Assembly: GCA_947258435.1 (NCBI GenBank)
Contig: CAMYID010000023.1
Coordinates: 186,001 to 250,000, forward strand
DNA from: an uncultured Alphaproteobacteria bacterium
GTDB taxonomy: Bacteria; Pseudomonadota; Alphaproteobacteria; UBA11222
Direction of reading: 5' to 3'
Length of the DNA: 64,000 bases
Shown: positions 1-8,675 of the stretch, piece after piece
Position numbering within the stretch: the stretch's first letter is position 1
How the letters are laid out: every line of letters starts with the position of its first letter
Program-made: the position numbers and the translations under genes
The notes under the pieces: model-generated
Told to the model about the DNA's origin: nothing
What the model saw: the letters and a program-made list of their open reading frames with translations, nothing else
Database searches by the model: none

Positions 1-393
1 GGCGGATGTAAAACAACCGGGCAAAATGCAAAATAACCGGGAAACGTGGTGAATTTGCAACCAAATGCAAAAATTTCTGATCTAAACCGATACAGCAAAC
101 GATCGGCTTGTGTCATTTGTCAGCAACACTAACGTGATATCGGCGTTTTCCGTCTTGAATAGCTGGACCGGAAAGCAAACAGCATGAACAGGAATGTAAT
201 TGCGCTTTAATTGCATTGTCTGTTTCAGAGATGGCCTGAATATTTCCGGCCCCGATTACATACGCTGACAGTTCATGACACACAGGTTCCATGAAGCCAG
301 GGTTTCATGACAAAAGGGTTCACGATTTACGAACGCAGACGCCCTGCATTTCCTGCAAAAGTACTGCGGCAAAGTAAGGTTTGATAGGAATTT
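1..393. other. Upstream region without a gene
   Basis: No supported gene lies here; the 68-codon leftward ORF overlapping the helicase start looks like chance. At the very edge there are two imperfect direct copies of an A-rich element around AAACCGGG-like cores (roughly 6-45). The remainder is the leader of the DEAD-box helicase gene, with GTAAGG and AGGAA just before its ATG. No convincing -35/-10 pair was seen. Confidence 0.5.
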
Positions 394-1791
394 ATGGGTT
401 TTTCCAGTCTTGGTCTCAGTTCGCAATTGTTGCAGGCAATTTCCGACGCAGGTTATGAGCAACCAACCCCCATCCAGGCAAAAGCCATACCGGAAGTCCT
501 GAACAGGAAAGATATTCTGGGTATTGCCCAGACCGGCACGGGCAAGACCGCCTCCTTCACACTACCGATGATCGACATGCTGGCCGCGGGGCGCGCCAAA
601 GCCCGTATGCCGCGCACGCTCATTCTCGAACCCACCCGCGAATTGGCCGCTCAGGTTGCGGAAAATTTCGATACTTACGGCAAATATCACAAACTTTCGA
701 TGGCGCTTCTGATCGGTGGCGTATCTTTCAACGAACAGGCAAAGCTGATCGATCGTGGTGTCGATGTGCTCATCGCGACGCCGGGACGGCTTCTTGACCA
801 TTTTGAACGCGGCAAACTCATGCTGCACGGGGTTGAGATTCTGGTGATCGACGAAGCTGACCGGATGCTCGATATGGGATTTATCCCCGATGTCGAGAAG
901 ATCTGCAGTCTGCTGCCAATTACCCGGCAAACCCTGTTCTTTTCAGCAACCATGCCCGCCGAGATCGAACGGCTGGCCGACCGCTTCCTGCATCTACCCG
1001 TTCGTGTGGAAGTGTCCCGCCCTGCCTCGGCTGCGGAAACCGTTTCGCAAGCGCTGGTCGAGGTTGCTCCGCGCCAGAAGCGCAAGGCGCTACGCACGCT
1101 CTTGTCCGAACAGGACGTTGCGAACGCCATTATCTTCTGCAATCGCAAACGTGAAGTCGACACCCTGAATGAAAGCCTGAAGCGACACGGATTCAGCTGC
1201 GCCGCCTTGCATGGCGATATGGAACAACGCCATCGGCTGGATGTACTTGAACGCTTCAAGACGAATAACGTTCAACTTCTGGTGGCCAGCGATGTCGCAG
1301 CCCGCGGCCTGGATATTCCAACCGTAAGCCATGTTTTCAATTTCGACGTGCCGGTGAATTCAGATGACTATATTCACCGCATTGGACGAACCGGACGCGC
1401 CGGCCGCGAAGGCCATGCATTTATGCTCGCAACCGATAAAGACGACAAATATCTCGACGCGATCGAGAAAATGCTGGGCAATGCGATCCCGAAAGTCACA
1501 CTCGAAAAGCTTGAAAAGGGTGACGCCCAACCCACAGAAACAAAGCAATCGCGCCGCAACAAAACGGAATCTGGAAGAGAAGACGGCAAGCAGAAAACAC
1601 GAAGCGGCAACCAGAAGCAGAAAAGTTCGAAAGAACCGTCAAACGACCAACCGCAAAGCGCCCGGCCTAAAAAGAATCAGGGACGCGATACGCAGGTTGT
1701 TGGCATGGGAGATCACGTTCCCGCGTTCATGCTGCGCCCCGTTGTCCGGCCAGCCAAGGCCGCCAACCCGGCGAATAACGATATAGATTGA
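394..1791 (+). CDS. DEAD-box ATP-dependent RNA helicase, RhlE-like
   Basis: This is an RNA-unwinding ATPase likely acting in the cytoplasm on ribosome assembly or mRNA turnover. All family motifs are visible: Q motif GYEQPTPIQ (20-28), motif I AQTGTGKT (45-52), PTRELA (80-85), TPGR (129-132), DEAD (153-156), SAT (184-186), ARGLDI and HRIGRTGRAG. After about residue 380 comes a low-complexity, Lys/Arg/Gln/Ser-rich tail, common in RhlE-type helicases and probably RNA-binding. Length (465 aa) is normal for the group. The start is ATG 394 with GTAAGG/AGGAA upstream. It stands alone, followed by a 198-bp gap. DEAD-box family is certain; the RhlE assignment is by overall look. Confidence 0.93.
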   Translation: MGFSSLGLSSQLLQAISDAGYEQPTPIQAKAIPEVLNRKDILGIAQTGTGKTASFTLPMIDMLAAGRAKARMPRTLILEPTRELAAQVAENFDTYGKYHKLSMALLIGGVSFNEQAKLIDRGVDVLIATPGRLLDHFERGKLMLHGVEILVIDEADRMLDMGFIPDVEKICSLLPITRQTLFFSATMPAEIERLADRFLHLPVRVEVSRPASAAETVSQALVEVAPRQKRKALRTLLSEQDVANAIIFCNRKREVDTLNESLKRHGFSCAALHGDMEQRHRLDVLERFKTNNVQLLVASDVAARGLDIPTVSHVFNFDVPVNSDDYIHRIGRTGRAGREGHAFMLATDKDDKYLDAIEKMLGNAIPKVTLEKLEKGDAQPTETKQSRRNKTESGREDGKQKTRSGNQKQKSSKEPSNDQPQSARPKKNQGRDTQVVGMGDHVPAFMLRPVVRPAKAANPANNDID

Positions 1792-1865
1792 ACATTTTGC
1801 GCGGGTTAGCAGACACTTAACCCCTTTAACTGCAATCATATTTTCGCCGCAATTAGCACTCAATC

Positions 1866-1871
1866 TATAAT
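1866..1871 (+). promoter_or_regulatory. Candidate -10 element for the DUF1329 gene
   Basis: A perfect TATAAT lies 119 bases before the DUF1329 ATG, but the sequence 16-18 bases upstream matches a -35 box poorly. It is offered only as a candidate. Confidence 0.3.
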
Positions 1872-1989
1872 GATGCGTAAACTCACCTTGGAATTTGCAC
1901 CAAGTTACGTTAGAAAACGCGGCTGGTATGGTAGCTTGCGCGAAGAACGCGGACTGAACCACTTTAATTAATAGGGAGAAAAGCGCTTC

Positions 1990-3366
1990 ATGTTTCTCAA
2001 AAATTTAGCGGTTAGCACCTCGGTAGCGATGTGCTTTACAGCAACCGCCGCCATCGCGGGTGTACCGGCGGACGTCGCTGACCGCCTGGAAAAAGACCTT
2101 AACCCGATGGGTGCGCAAAGAAGTGGCAATGCCGCGGGAACCATTCCTGAATGGACCGGCGGTCTTTCGCAGCCCCCCGCAGACGCAAACTACAAGATTG
2201 GCGACCGGCATCCCGATCCTTACGCGTCTGATCCGATTCTGTTCACGATCAATTCTGCGAATATGGATCAGTATGCGGATAATCTGACGGAAACTTCAGC
2301 AGCCATGCTGAAGACCTATCCCGACACCTACAAGATGAATGTGTATAAGAGCCACCGCTCTTGCGCACAGCCGCCGGCCATTTACGCGATTACCAAGCAG
2401 AATGCGCTGAATAGCAAGCTGATTTCCGGTGGCGATGGACTGGAAGGCGCAATTCGCGCAACGGCGTTCCCGATTCCGTCCACGGCCCAGGGGATAATGT
2501 GGAATCACAAGCTGAAATTCCGCAACTTCAAGCTGACCCGTCAGTTTGCTGCAGCTGCACCGACCCGGGGTGGTAACTACACGCTTGTGACCGTGCAGGA
2601 TGAAGTGCTGCAGAATTATTCCGACCCGTCGAAGAACGACGTAAAGGAACTTAACAATATTTCGCTGAAATATATCGCGAATACGATCGCACCGGCCCGT
2701 CGTGCGGGAAATGTGGTATTGGTTCACGAAACAATTGACCAGCGGAAAGGCAACCGTAAGGCATGGGTGTACAGCCCGGGCACACGGCGTGTCCGTCGCG
2801 CACCGAACATCGCCTATGACAATCCGGGAACCAATTCGGACGGTCTGCAGACAACCGACAGCTTCGGCATGTTCAACGGTGCGATGGACCGGTATGACTG
2901 GACTTATGTCGGCCGGGGCGAATATTACATGCCCGCCAACAGCTATGCGATGGCGCAGCGGGACATCCAGTATGATCAGATTTTTACTCCTGGCGGGCAC
3001 ATTAATCAGGATCTGCCCCGTTACGAGCTGACCCGTGCCTGGGTGGTTGAAGCCAATCTGCGCAACGATACCCGTCACATTTACAAGAAGCGTAAATTCT
3101 GGGTCGAACCGGATGCATGGCTGGTGCTCAACACAAGCCAGTATGACAACCGTGGCGAGCTGTGGCGGCTGCAGGAAGCTTATCCGCAGACCTTCTATGA
3201 AGTGCCTGCCTGCCTGCGTGTGGGTGAAGTCACATATGATCTGAATGCGGGCCGCTATCTTGCGCGGACCTTCATCAATCAGGAAACGCAAATCAACTTC
3301 TTCGCCGATGAGCTGAATGAAGAGCGTTATACGCCGGACGCAATTCGCCGCCTTGGCGTTCGCTGA
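1990..3366 (+). CDS. DUF1329 family periplasmic/outer-membrane-associated protein
   Basis: A 458-aa exported protein. The first 23-24 residues form a signal peptide ending in TAAIAG. The body carries features I recognise from DUF1329: GTIPEWTGG near the N-terminus, AYSPGTRRVRRAP-like text in the middle, and RYELTRAWVVEANLR then RHIYKKRKFWVEPDAW near the end. DUF1329 proteins are LolA/LolB-like and are often paired with DUF1302 porins and RND/MMPL exporters; no such partner is adjacent here. AGGGAGAA sits about 9 bases before the ATG, and a strong terminator follows, so it is probably a single-gene transcript. Its biochemical role is not established. Confidence 0.85.
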   Translation: MFLKNLAVSTSVAMCFTATAAIAGVPADVADRLEKDLNPMGAQRSGNAAGTIPEWTGGLSQPPADANYKIGDRHPDPYASDPILFTINSANMDQYADNLTETSAAMLKTYPDTYKMNVYKSHRSCAQPPAIYAITKQNALNSKLISGGDGLEGAIRATAFPIPSTAQGIMWNHKLKFRNFKLTRQFAAAAPTRGGNYTLVTVQDEVLQNYSDPSKNDVKELNNISLKYIANTIAPARRAGNVVLVHETIDQRKGNRKAWVYSPGTRRVRRAPNIAYDNPGTNSDGLQTTDSFGMFNGAMDRYDWTYVGRGEYYMPANSYAMAQRDIQYDQIFTPGGHINQDLPRYELTRAWVVEANLRNDTRHIYKKRKFWVEPDAWLVLNTSQYDNRGELWRLQEAYPQTFYEVPACLRVGEVTYDLNAGRYLARTFINQETQINFFADELNEERYTPDAIRRLGVR

Positions 3367-3390
3367 TTGCACTGCGCATAACCCGATTAG

Positions 3391-3422
3391 ACCGGCCGCT
3401 TCCTGCAAGCGGCCGGTTTTTT
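3391..3422 (+). terminator. Rho-independent terminator after the DUF1329 gene
   Basis: Perfect 11-bp stem ACCGGCCGCTT / AAGCGGCCGGT with a CCTGC loop, followed directly by a T run. It lies 24 bases after the DUF1329 stop codon. Confidence 0.92.
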
Positions 3423-3520
3423 ATGCGCCCCTCTACTTCCATGTTGCGGGCGCACAGGCTACAAGGAAAATCAGCAGTTTTTAGTGACTCGCAAATTCAG
3501 GCGAATTGCGGAGTTATGAG

Positions 3521-3961
3521 ATGGCGAAACACACAATTCTGGCTTTGAACGGGCCGAACCTGAATCTCCTTGGAACACGTGAGCCTGAGATTTACGGTTC
3601 AACAACCCTTGATGAGATTGCGCAGGCAATGCAAAACGCTGCCAGTGCAAAGGGGTGGCACATTGATTTTCGCCAGTCCAATCACGAAGGTGAACTTGTT
3701 GACTGGATTCAGCAGGCCCGCGACAGTGCGGATGCCATCATTTTGAATGCTGGTGCCTATTCCCACACCTCGGTTGCGATCCTGGACGCGCTGCACGCGG
3801 CCGAGAAACCGGTTATCGAGGTTCATCTGTCAAACCTGTTCAAGCGTGAAACATTCCGTCATCATTCCTATATCAGCCCTGTAGCCGTCGGACTGATCTG
3901 CGGATTCGGCGCGAAGGGTTATCTGCTGGCGCTCGATGCGCTGGAAGACTGTCTGAACTGA
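3521..3961 (+). CDS. aroQ: Type II 3-dehydroquinate dehydratase
   Basis: This enzyme dehydrates 3-dehydroquinate to 3-dehydroshikimate, step three of the shikimate pathway, as a cytosolic dodecamer in this family. The 146-aa product is the usual length. Visible signatures are [12 protein letters not shown] (11-22) with the catalytic Arg20 and Tyr25 region, [10 protein letters not shown] (52-61), NAGAYSHTS (77-85) and EVHLSN with His102. The ORF track begins at a TTG five codons earlier; ATG 3521 is preferred because GGAG lies seven bases upstream and [13 protein letters not shown] matches the family N-terminus. It precedes accB and accC in an order common in Alphaproteobacteria, so co-transcription is likely. 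Confidence 0.95.
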   Translation: MAKHTILALNGPNLNLLGTREPEIYGSTTLDEIAQAMQNAASAKGWHIDFRQSNHEGELVDWIQQARDSADAIILNAGAYSHTSVAILDALHAAEKPVIEVHLSNLFKRETFRHHSYISPVAVGLICGFGAKGYLLALDALEDCLN

Positions 3962-3969
3962 TATCTACC

Positions 3970-4014
3970 CCTGAACGACAATCGCCTGAACGACAATCGC
4001 CTGAACGACAATAC
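3970..4014 (+). repeat. Three tandem copies of a 15-bp unit between aroQ and accB
   Basis: The unit CCTGAACGACAATCG occurs at 3970-3984 and 3985-3999 identically, and again at 4000-4014 with a changed end. The array begins eight bases after the aroQ stop codon and ends 30 bases before the accB start. It has no obvious coding role. Confidence 0.9.
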
Positions 4015-4044
4015 GATTATGCCAAAGCCAAGCTGGAACGCTGT

Positions 4045-4488
4045 ATGACAGAAAGCAATTTTGACAAAGACGTGATCCGGGCCCTTGCCGAGCTGCTGGA
4101 TGAAACCAACCTTACGGAAATCGAGATCGAGCAGAAGGGGTTTCGCCTGCGCGTCGCACGTCAGGGACAGCCCATGCCTTCGGTCGCTGTTCCGGTGCCT
4201 GCCACAGCCGCATCCCCCACTGCCGCTGCCGCCTCAGATGAGGCGGGCGTACATGCCGGTGCGGTCACCTCCCCCATGGTGGGCACGGTGTATGTCGCAC
4301 CCGAACCGGGCGCCACACCATTTATAAAACAGGGCGATAATGTAACCATCGGACAGACCCTGTTCATTGTCGAGGCAATGAAGACAATGAACCCTATCGT
4401 TGCGGACAAGGCCGGCAAGGTTACACAAATCCTTGTTCAGGATGGGCAGCCGGTGGAGTTTGGTGAACCGCTTGCGATTATCGAATAG
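4045..4488 (+). CDS. accB: Acetyl-CoA carboxylase biotin carboxyl carrier protein
   Basis: AccB carries the biotin that shuttles carboxylate between biotin carboxylase and carboxyltransferase in the first committed step of fatty-acid synthesis. The 147-aa protein has the usual three parts: an N-terminal segment (1-40) that contacts AccC, an Ala/Pro-rich linker (42-66), and a C-terminal biotinyl domain from about 72. The biotin acceptor is Lys113 in VEAMKTMN. The Thr in place of the more common Met after the Lys is tolerated in the family. Start ATG 4045 follows GGAACG. The gene abuts accC and is presumably translated from the same message. Confidence 0.96.
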   Translation: MTESNFDKDVIRALAELLDETNLTEIEIEQKGFRLRVARQGQPMPSVAVPVPATAASPTAAAASDEAGVHAGAVTSPMVGTVYVAPEPGATPFIKQGDNVTIGQTLFIVEAMKTMNPIVADKAGKVTQILVQDGQPVEFGEPLAIIE

Positions 4489-4533
4489 TTGTCAGCCCTC
4501 GCCACGCCACATGCCAGCCGGCCGGAAATGCCT

Positions 4534-5877
4534 ATGATCAAGAAGCTGCTTATCGCAAACCGGGGTGAAATAGCCTTACGTATTCACCGCGCCTGTCAGG
4601 AGATGGGCATCGCTACCGTGGCCGTGCATTCAACAGCCGATTCGGAAGCGATGCATGTCCGGCTTGCCGATGAGAGTGTGTGCATCGGTCCGCCGAATGC
4701 CGCGCAATCCTATCTGAATATCCCCGCGATCCTGACCGCGTGCGAAATCACCAATGCCGATGCCGTTCATCCGGGATACGGGTTTCTTTCGGAAAATGCC
4801 GGATTTGCGGAAATTCTGGACGCGCATGACATCACTTTTGTCGGCCCCAGGGCACAGCATATTCGCGATATGGGAGATAAAATAGCTGCCAAGCAGCTCA
4901 TGCGGGCTGCCGGCGTACCGGTTGTTCCGGGCTCCGATGGCGCGGTCACCAATGACGATGCGCCCGCAATCGCCGGGGAAATCGGCTATCCCGTCCTGTG
5001 CAAGGCTGCTGCCGGCGGCGGCGGACGCGGCATGAAGGTCGCCGAATCCGCGGAAACTTTGCTTGAGACCCTGGCCACCGCACGGGCGGAGTCACGTGCC
5101 GCGTTTGGCGATGATGCGATGTATATGGAGAAATATCTCGGCACGCCGCGCCATATCGAAGTGCAGGTCATGGCGGACGCCCATGGCGGCGTCGTCCATC
5201 TTGGGGAGCGGGATTGCTCCCTGCAACGCCGACATCAGAAAGTACTCGAAGAATCCCCCTCTCCCATTCTGCCGGCCGAGGAACGGGAGCAGATTGGCAA
5301 TATTGTAACAAAGGCCGTCAGGGAGTTCGGTTATCTGGGCGCGGGCACAATCGAGTTTCTCTATCAGGACGGTCAGTTCTATTTCATCGAGATGAATACC
5401 CGGCTGCAGGTTGAGCATCCGGTGACTGAAATGGTCACTAATATCGACCTGGTGCGCGAACAGTTGCGGGTGGCCGCCGGACTGCCGCTCAGCTTCTCGC
5501 AGTCCGATGTTACCTTTTCAGGCCATGCGATCGAATGCCGGATCAATGCGGAAGATCCGCGCAGTTTTGCGCCGAGCCCGGGCAGGATCACCCAGTTCCA
5601 CCCCCCTGGCGGGCTTGGTGTGCGCGTCGATTCGGCCGCCTATGCGGGCTATGCCATTCCGCCCTATTATGACAGCATGATCGGCAAGCTGATCGTACAT
5701 GGGCGTGATCGTCAGGAATGCATCATGCGGCTTCGCCGCTCGCTGCGGGAATTTGTCGTCGATGGGGTCAAGACAACGATCAATCTGCATCAGGAGCTGA
5801 TCGAACAACCCGATTTCCAGTCCGGCAGTTATGATATCCACTGGCTTGAAAAGTATCTGGCCAATCAGAAACCCTGA
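4534..5877 (+). CDS. accC: Acetyl-CoA carboxylase biotin carboxylase subunit
   Basis: AccC carboxylates AccB-bound biotin using ATP and bicarbonate. From ATG 4534 the product is 447 aa, matching the family length. It starts MIKKLLIANRGEIALRI, followed by the ATP-grasp glycine-rich loop AAAGGGGRGMKV, HIEVQVMAD, ERDCSLQRRHQKVLEE and the signature EMNTRLQVEHPVTE. The ORF track extends to a TTG directly after the accB stop; ATG 4534 is chosen because GGAA is six bases upstream and the N-terminus then matches other AccC proteins. The adjacent ATG at 4528 is the main alternative. Confidence 0.96.
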   Translation: MIKKLLIANRGEIALRIHRACQEMGIATVAVHSTADSEAMHVRLADESVCIGPPNAAQSYLNIPAILTACEITNADAVHPGYGFLSENAGFAEILDAHDITFVGPRAQHIRDMGDKIAAKQLMRAAGVPVVPGSDGAVTNDDAPAIAGEIGYPVLCKAAAGGGGRGMKVAESAETLLETLATARAESRAAFGDDAMYMEKYLGTPRHIEVQVMADAHGGVVHLGERDCSLQRRHQKVLEESPSPILPAEEREQIGNIVTKAVREFGYLGAGTIEFLYQDGQFYFIEMNTRLQVEHPVTEMVTNIDLVREQLRVAAGLPLSFSQSDVTFSGHAIECRINAEDPRSFAPSPGRITQFHPPGGLGVRVDSAAYAGYAIPPYYDSMIGKLIVHGRDRQECIMRLRRSLREFVVDGVKTTINLHQELIEQPDFQSGSYDIHWLEKYLANQKP

Positions 5878-5912
5878 CGGGATGGCTCTCGCCGGTCGCG
5901 TTGCGGGAAATA

Positions 5913-6578
5913 ATGAGTGAATTAAGCCCTGAATTGTTGCTGGCAGCTTATGCCCATGGCGTTTTTCCCATGGCAGAAAGCCGCGATGACCCGACCCTTT
6001 ACTGGCTTGATCCCGATGAACGCGGAATACTGCCACTCGAGTCCTTCCACCTTTCCCGGCGGCTCAGACGAACGGTACGGTCTGACCGCTTCGCAGTCCG
6101 CATCGATTCCGCTTTTTCCCGGGTCATTGATGCCTGCGCGGCGCCGCGACGCGGTTCCGCCGACAGCTGGATCAATGACGAGATCAAATCCCTCTATACC
6201 GACTTGTTCAATCGCGGGTTCTGCCACAGCGTCGAATGCTGGCGGGAGGAACGGCTTGTCGGCGGGCTTTACGGGGTCAGTATCGGCGGTGCCTTTTTCG
6301 GTGAAAGTATGTTCAGCCTGGAACGCGACGCCAGTAAAATTGCGTTGGTGCATCTTGTTGCCCGGCTACGCGCAGGCGGTTTCGTACTTCTTGATACGCA
6401 GTTTGTCACCGATCATCTGACACAATTCGGCGTTATCGAAATCTCGCGCGAAAATTATCAGCAAAGGCTGCGACAGGCCATAATGATCGATGAGGCAGAT
6501 TTTTTTGCGCTACCGGATGGCGTCACTCAGCGTTTGTCCGGTGAACTGGCAATACAGTCAATTACCCAGACATCATAG
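5913..6578 (+). CDS. aat: Leucyl/phenylalanyl-tRNA--protein transferase
   Basis: Aat transfers Leu or Phe from aminoacyl-tRNA to proteins with N-terminal Arg or Lys, marking them for ClpS-ClpAP degradation (N-end rule). The 221-aa product shows the family hallmarks GVFPMAE, YWLDPDERGILPL, SWINDEI, HSVECW, GGLYGVSIGGAFFGESMFS and LLDTQF. The ATG at 5913 has GCGGGAA just before it; the track start is a TTG four codons earlier. Its 3' end overlaps the end of the opposing DUF2155 gene by 52 bp. Position after accC is typical of Alphaproteobacteria. Confidence 0.95.
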   Translation: MSELSPELLLAAYAHGVFPMAESRDDPTLYWLDPDERGILPLESFHLSRRLRRTVRSDRFAVRIDSAFSRVIDACAAPRRGSADSWINDEIKSLYTDLFNRGFCHSVECWREERLVGGLYGVSIGGAFFGESMFSLERDASKIALVHLVARLRAGGFVLLDTQFVTDHLTQFGVIEISRENYQQRLRQAIMIDEADFFALPDGVTQRLSGELAIQSITQTS

Positions 6579-7381
6579 ACCGAATGCTCAAGCGCCGAAA
6601 TTGCGGGACTTGATGCAAACATCCAACCGGAAAAAACCTGCCTTGCGCCTTCTTCGGAAATCAGGACCGCACGCTGACCTTCAGTCAGCAGGTCCGACTG
6701 ACCCGCAAGCCCCACATCGTTGATTTCGAGAAAAGCGCTGATTTCAGGTGTCTCCTCAGGCGGTGCCTTATGACAATCGCGCGCGGTTATCCGCAACGAA
6801 CCGAACGCGGTGGGAGAATTGACCGGCAGATCAAGCGGCACAATACGGCCTGTAATCTTATCGAGCCCGCGCAGCAGAACACGTTTGTTGCGAACCGGCT
6901 CAATTGTGCGAGGCGCGGGTGTGGCGCGAACCACCCCCTGCCCCGCGGGTAGCTGTCCCGCATCCGATCCAGCTTCGTCACTGCGCATATCAGAATCGGG
7001 CGCTTGCAACTCGTCTGGCAGGGGCAAGGGGAACGCTTCAACCGCACCGTCAATGATGGCGGTTCCTGGCGCTTCGGTGGTCTCCCTCTCGGACGGCGCT
7101 TCTTTTTCTGAAACATGATCTGAAACCGCCGCACCGTCCGGAGCGGTATCGGGCTGCGCCTGATCGGACTGCCCCAGTTCCTCCGCCAATGAAGGAAGCT
7201 CAAGGCGATAGGGCGCAACCGGCGCCTGTTCCTCAACCGGTTGCGCAAGGCCAGTTGTCGCACCACTTACGGCGGCGAGCATGGCGACCGCACCAGGAAC
7301 GGGCACCGCGGCAAGAGCCCCCGCAATTCGCCAACATCCCGCCTTACGTCTGAAAATATGGCTGCGCACCTCACTTGCCAT
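6527..7381 (-). CDS. DUF2155 domain-containing secreted/membrane protein
   Basis: About 284 aa. A hydrophobic stretch near residues 17-45 (ALAAVPVPGAVAMLAAV) suggests a signal peptide or anchor, followed by an acidic, Pro-rich linker and then the conserved DUF2155 part: LDKITGRIVPLDLP, FGSLRITARDC, FLEINDVG, VFSGWMFASSPAISALEH and VYDVWVIDC. Function is unknown; the family is alphaproteobacterial and usually sits near mlaD and the NDUFA12 homologue, suggesting an envelope role. ATG 7381 is preferred over the track TTG at 7396; it overlaps the end of the upstream methyltransferase, so coupling is likely. The 3' end runs 52 bp into aat, still within conserved DUF2155 sequence, so the overlap looks real. 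Confidence 0.88.
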   Translation of the reverse strand: MASEVRSHIFRRKAGCWRIAGALAAVPVPGAVAMLAAVSGATTGLAQPVEEQAPVAPYRLELPSLAEELGQSDQAQPDTAPDGAAVSDHVSEKEAPSERETTEAPGTAIIDGAVEAFPLPLPDELQAPDSDMRSDEAGSDAGQLPAGQGVVRATPAPRTIEPVRNKRVLLRGLDKITGRIVPLDLPVNSPTAFGSLRITARDCHKAPPEETPEISAFLEINDVGLAGQSDLLTEGQRAVLISEEGARQVFSGWMFASSPAISALEHSVYDVWVIDCIASSPDKR

Positions 7382-8141
7382 TCTTCTGCGCCGCAAACCG
7401 TACCCTTACGTAATCGGCAGTCCAATTGCCGCCGTCATCGCAGAGCGAAGGCTTGATCAGCGATATCACCTGCCGCCGCACCGCGTTACGATCCTTTTCA
7501 GGAAATTGCGCAAAAAACGGGGCGCGGAATGTTTCAAGCCACCCCTCGATACCGGTTGCAAGCGGCGTCGGTCGGGGAATAAGTTCAATATAATTCACCG
7601 TGAAACCGCCATTCTCAAGCCGTTGACGATATTCATCGACAGTCGGGAAATACCAGGGGCAGACAGAAGCCTCGTCATAGCCCCAGGCCCGCGCAACCGC
7701 GCGCATCGCGGTCAAAATTGTCGCGACGCAACCATGACCACCAAATTCGGCAACAAAACGTCCATCCGGCTTCAGAACTTCCCTGACCGCCCTGATCGCG
7801 CGATCCGGGGTGTCTATCCAATGCAGCACCGCATTGCTGAACACCGCATCGAATCGCGGCCCGAACGGCAGGGCGCAGGCATCCGCCCGCACCGTCCTTA
7901 TTCCTGCTGCAAGGGCCGCACGGACCATGGAGGGACTCTCATCCACACCGATGACAGAACCGCCCCGATTTGCGATTTCGCATGTCAGCGCCGCATCGCC
8001 ACAACCAAGATCAAGAATTTCCTCACCCTGTTGCGGGGCCAGCAGATCGACCACCGGTAAGGCAAGCGCGGCAACGAATCCGGCGTGACGGGCATAGGAT
8101 TGGGCCTGCCATTCCTGCCCCTTTTGCGGAGCTTGCCGCAT
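7371..8141 (-). CDS. Class I SAM-dependent methyltransferase
   Basis: A 256-aa Rossmann-fold methyltransferase. Motif I is LDLGCGD around residue 44, followed by an acidic residue in VIGVDES, DACALPF and FDAVFSNAVLHW, giving the layout of small-molecule methyltransferases similar to trans-aconitate methyltransferase or the UbiE group. The substrate cannot be read from the sequence. It lies two bases downstream of mlaD and overlaps the start of the DUF2155 gene, so it belongs to a leftward operon of envelope and respiratory accessory genes. Start ATG 8141. Confidence 0.88.
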   Translation of the reverse strand: MRQAPQKGQEWQAQSYARHAGFVAALALPVVDLLAPQQGEEILDLGCGDAALTCEIANRGGSVIGVDESPSMVRAALAAGIRTVRADACALPFGPRFDAVFSNAVLHWIDTPDRAIRAVREVLKPDGRFVAEFGGHGCVATILTAMRAVARAWGYDEASVCPWYFPTVDEYRQRLENGGFTVNYIELIPRPTPLATGIEGWLETFRAPFFAQFPEKDRNAVRRQVISLIKPSLCDDGGNWTADYVRVRFAAQKNGK

Positions 8142-8143
8142 AA

Positions 8144-8596
8144 TTATTCAGAATCGCCGGTGGCTGCGAAAATAGCCTTGCCAATCAAACCCATCAGATC
8201 GACGGAACCCTGGGTAAAGCGGATTTCAGCCCCTGGCTGCAACATATCCATGCTTCCCCCCGCTTCAAGCGACATATAGGTATCGCCCAGCAACCCGTCG
8301 CTTGTGATTTTTGCTGACGAATCATCGGGTAATGGAACATTTTTATCGATATCCATCCGCACGATCGCAAGATAGCTCTCTTGATCAAGTTCCTGTCCCA
8401 CGACAGTGCCGACCTTGATGCCCGACATCCGGACATCGCTGCCGACGACAAGACCATCAATACGATCAAATTTGGCAATCAGCGGAAACCCGCCATTGCT
8501 GCCGACATTTGTCGTCGAATAGCCAAATGTCAGAAACATGACTGCAACAGCGACCACAGCCGCGCCGATCAGGGTTTCAACAATATTTCCTGTCAT
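8144..8596 (-). CDS. mlaD: MCE-domain lipid transport protein MlaD
   Basis: MlaD is the inner-membrane-anchored substrate-binding subunit of the MlaFEDB phospholipid transporter that maintains outer-membrane lipid asymmetry. The 150-aa product has one N-terminal membrane helix (about 8-26) and a single MCE domain with FDRIDGLVVGSDVRMSGIKVG and DGLLGDTYMSLEAGG. Length is near the usual 150-180. No mlaE, mlaF, mlaB or mlaC gene is nearby; separation of mlaD from mlaEF and pairing with the NDUFA12 homologue is a common alphaproteobacterial arrangement. Confidence 0.92.
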   Translation of the reverse strand: MTGNIVETLIGAAVVAVAVMFLTFGYSTTNVGSNGGFPLIAKFDRIDGLVVGSDVRMSGIKVGTVVGQELDQESYLAIVRMDIDKNVPLPDDSSAKITSDGLLGDTYMSLEAGGSMDMLQPGAEIRFTQGSVDLMGLIGKAIFAATGDSE

Positions 8597-8675
8597 GAAT
8601 TCCGCTAATCCAGAGTTTATTTATTTCAATAAGTTAAAGTCTGTTCCTGCATTTTTTCCTCAGGGCAAAAACCGC

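Noticed and set aside
256-462. 68-codon leftward ORF overlapping the helicase start
   Set aside because: Cys-rich but with no recognisable domain; overlaps the helicase ribosome site and first codons.
2296-3408. 370-codon leftward ORF antisense to the DUF1329 gene
   Set aside because: The sense gene has a signal peptide, ribosome site and terminator; the antisense ORF runs through that terminator.
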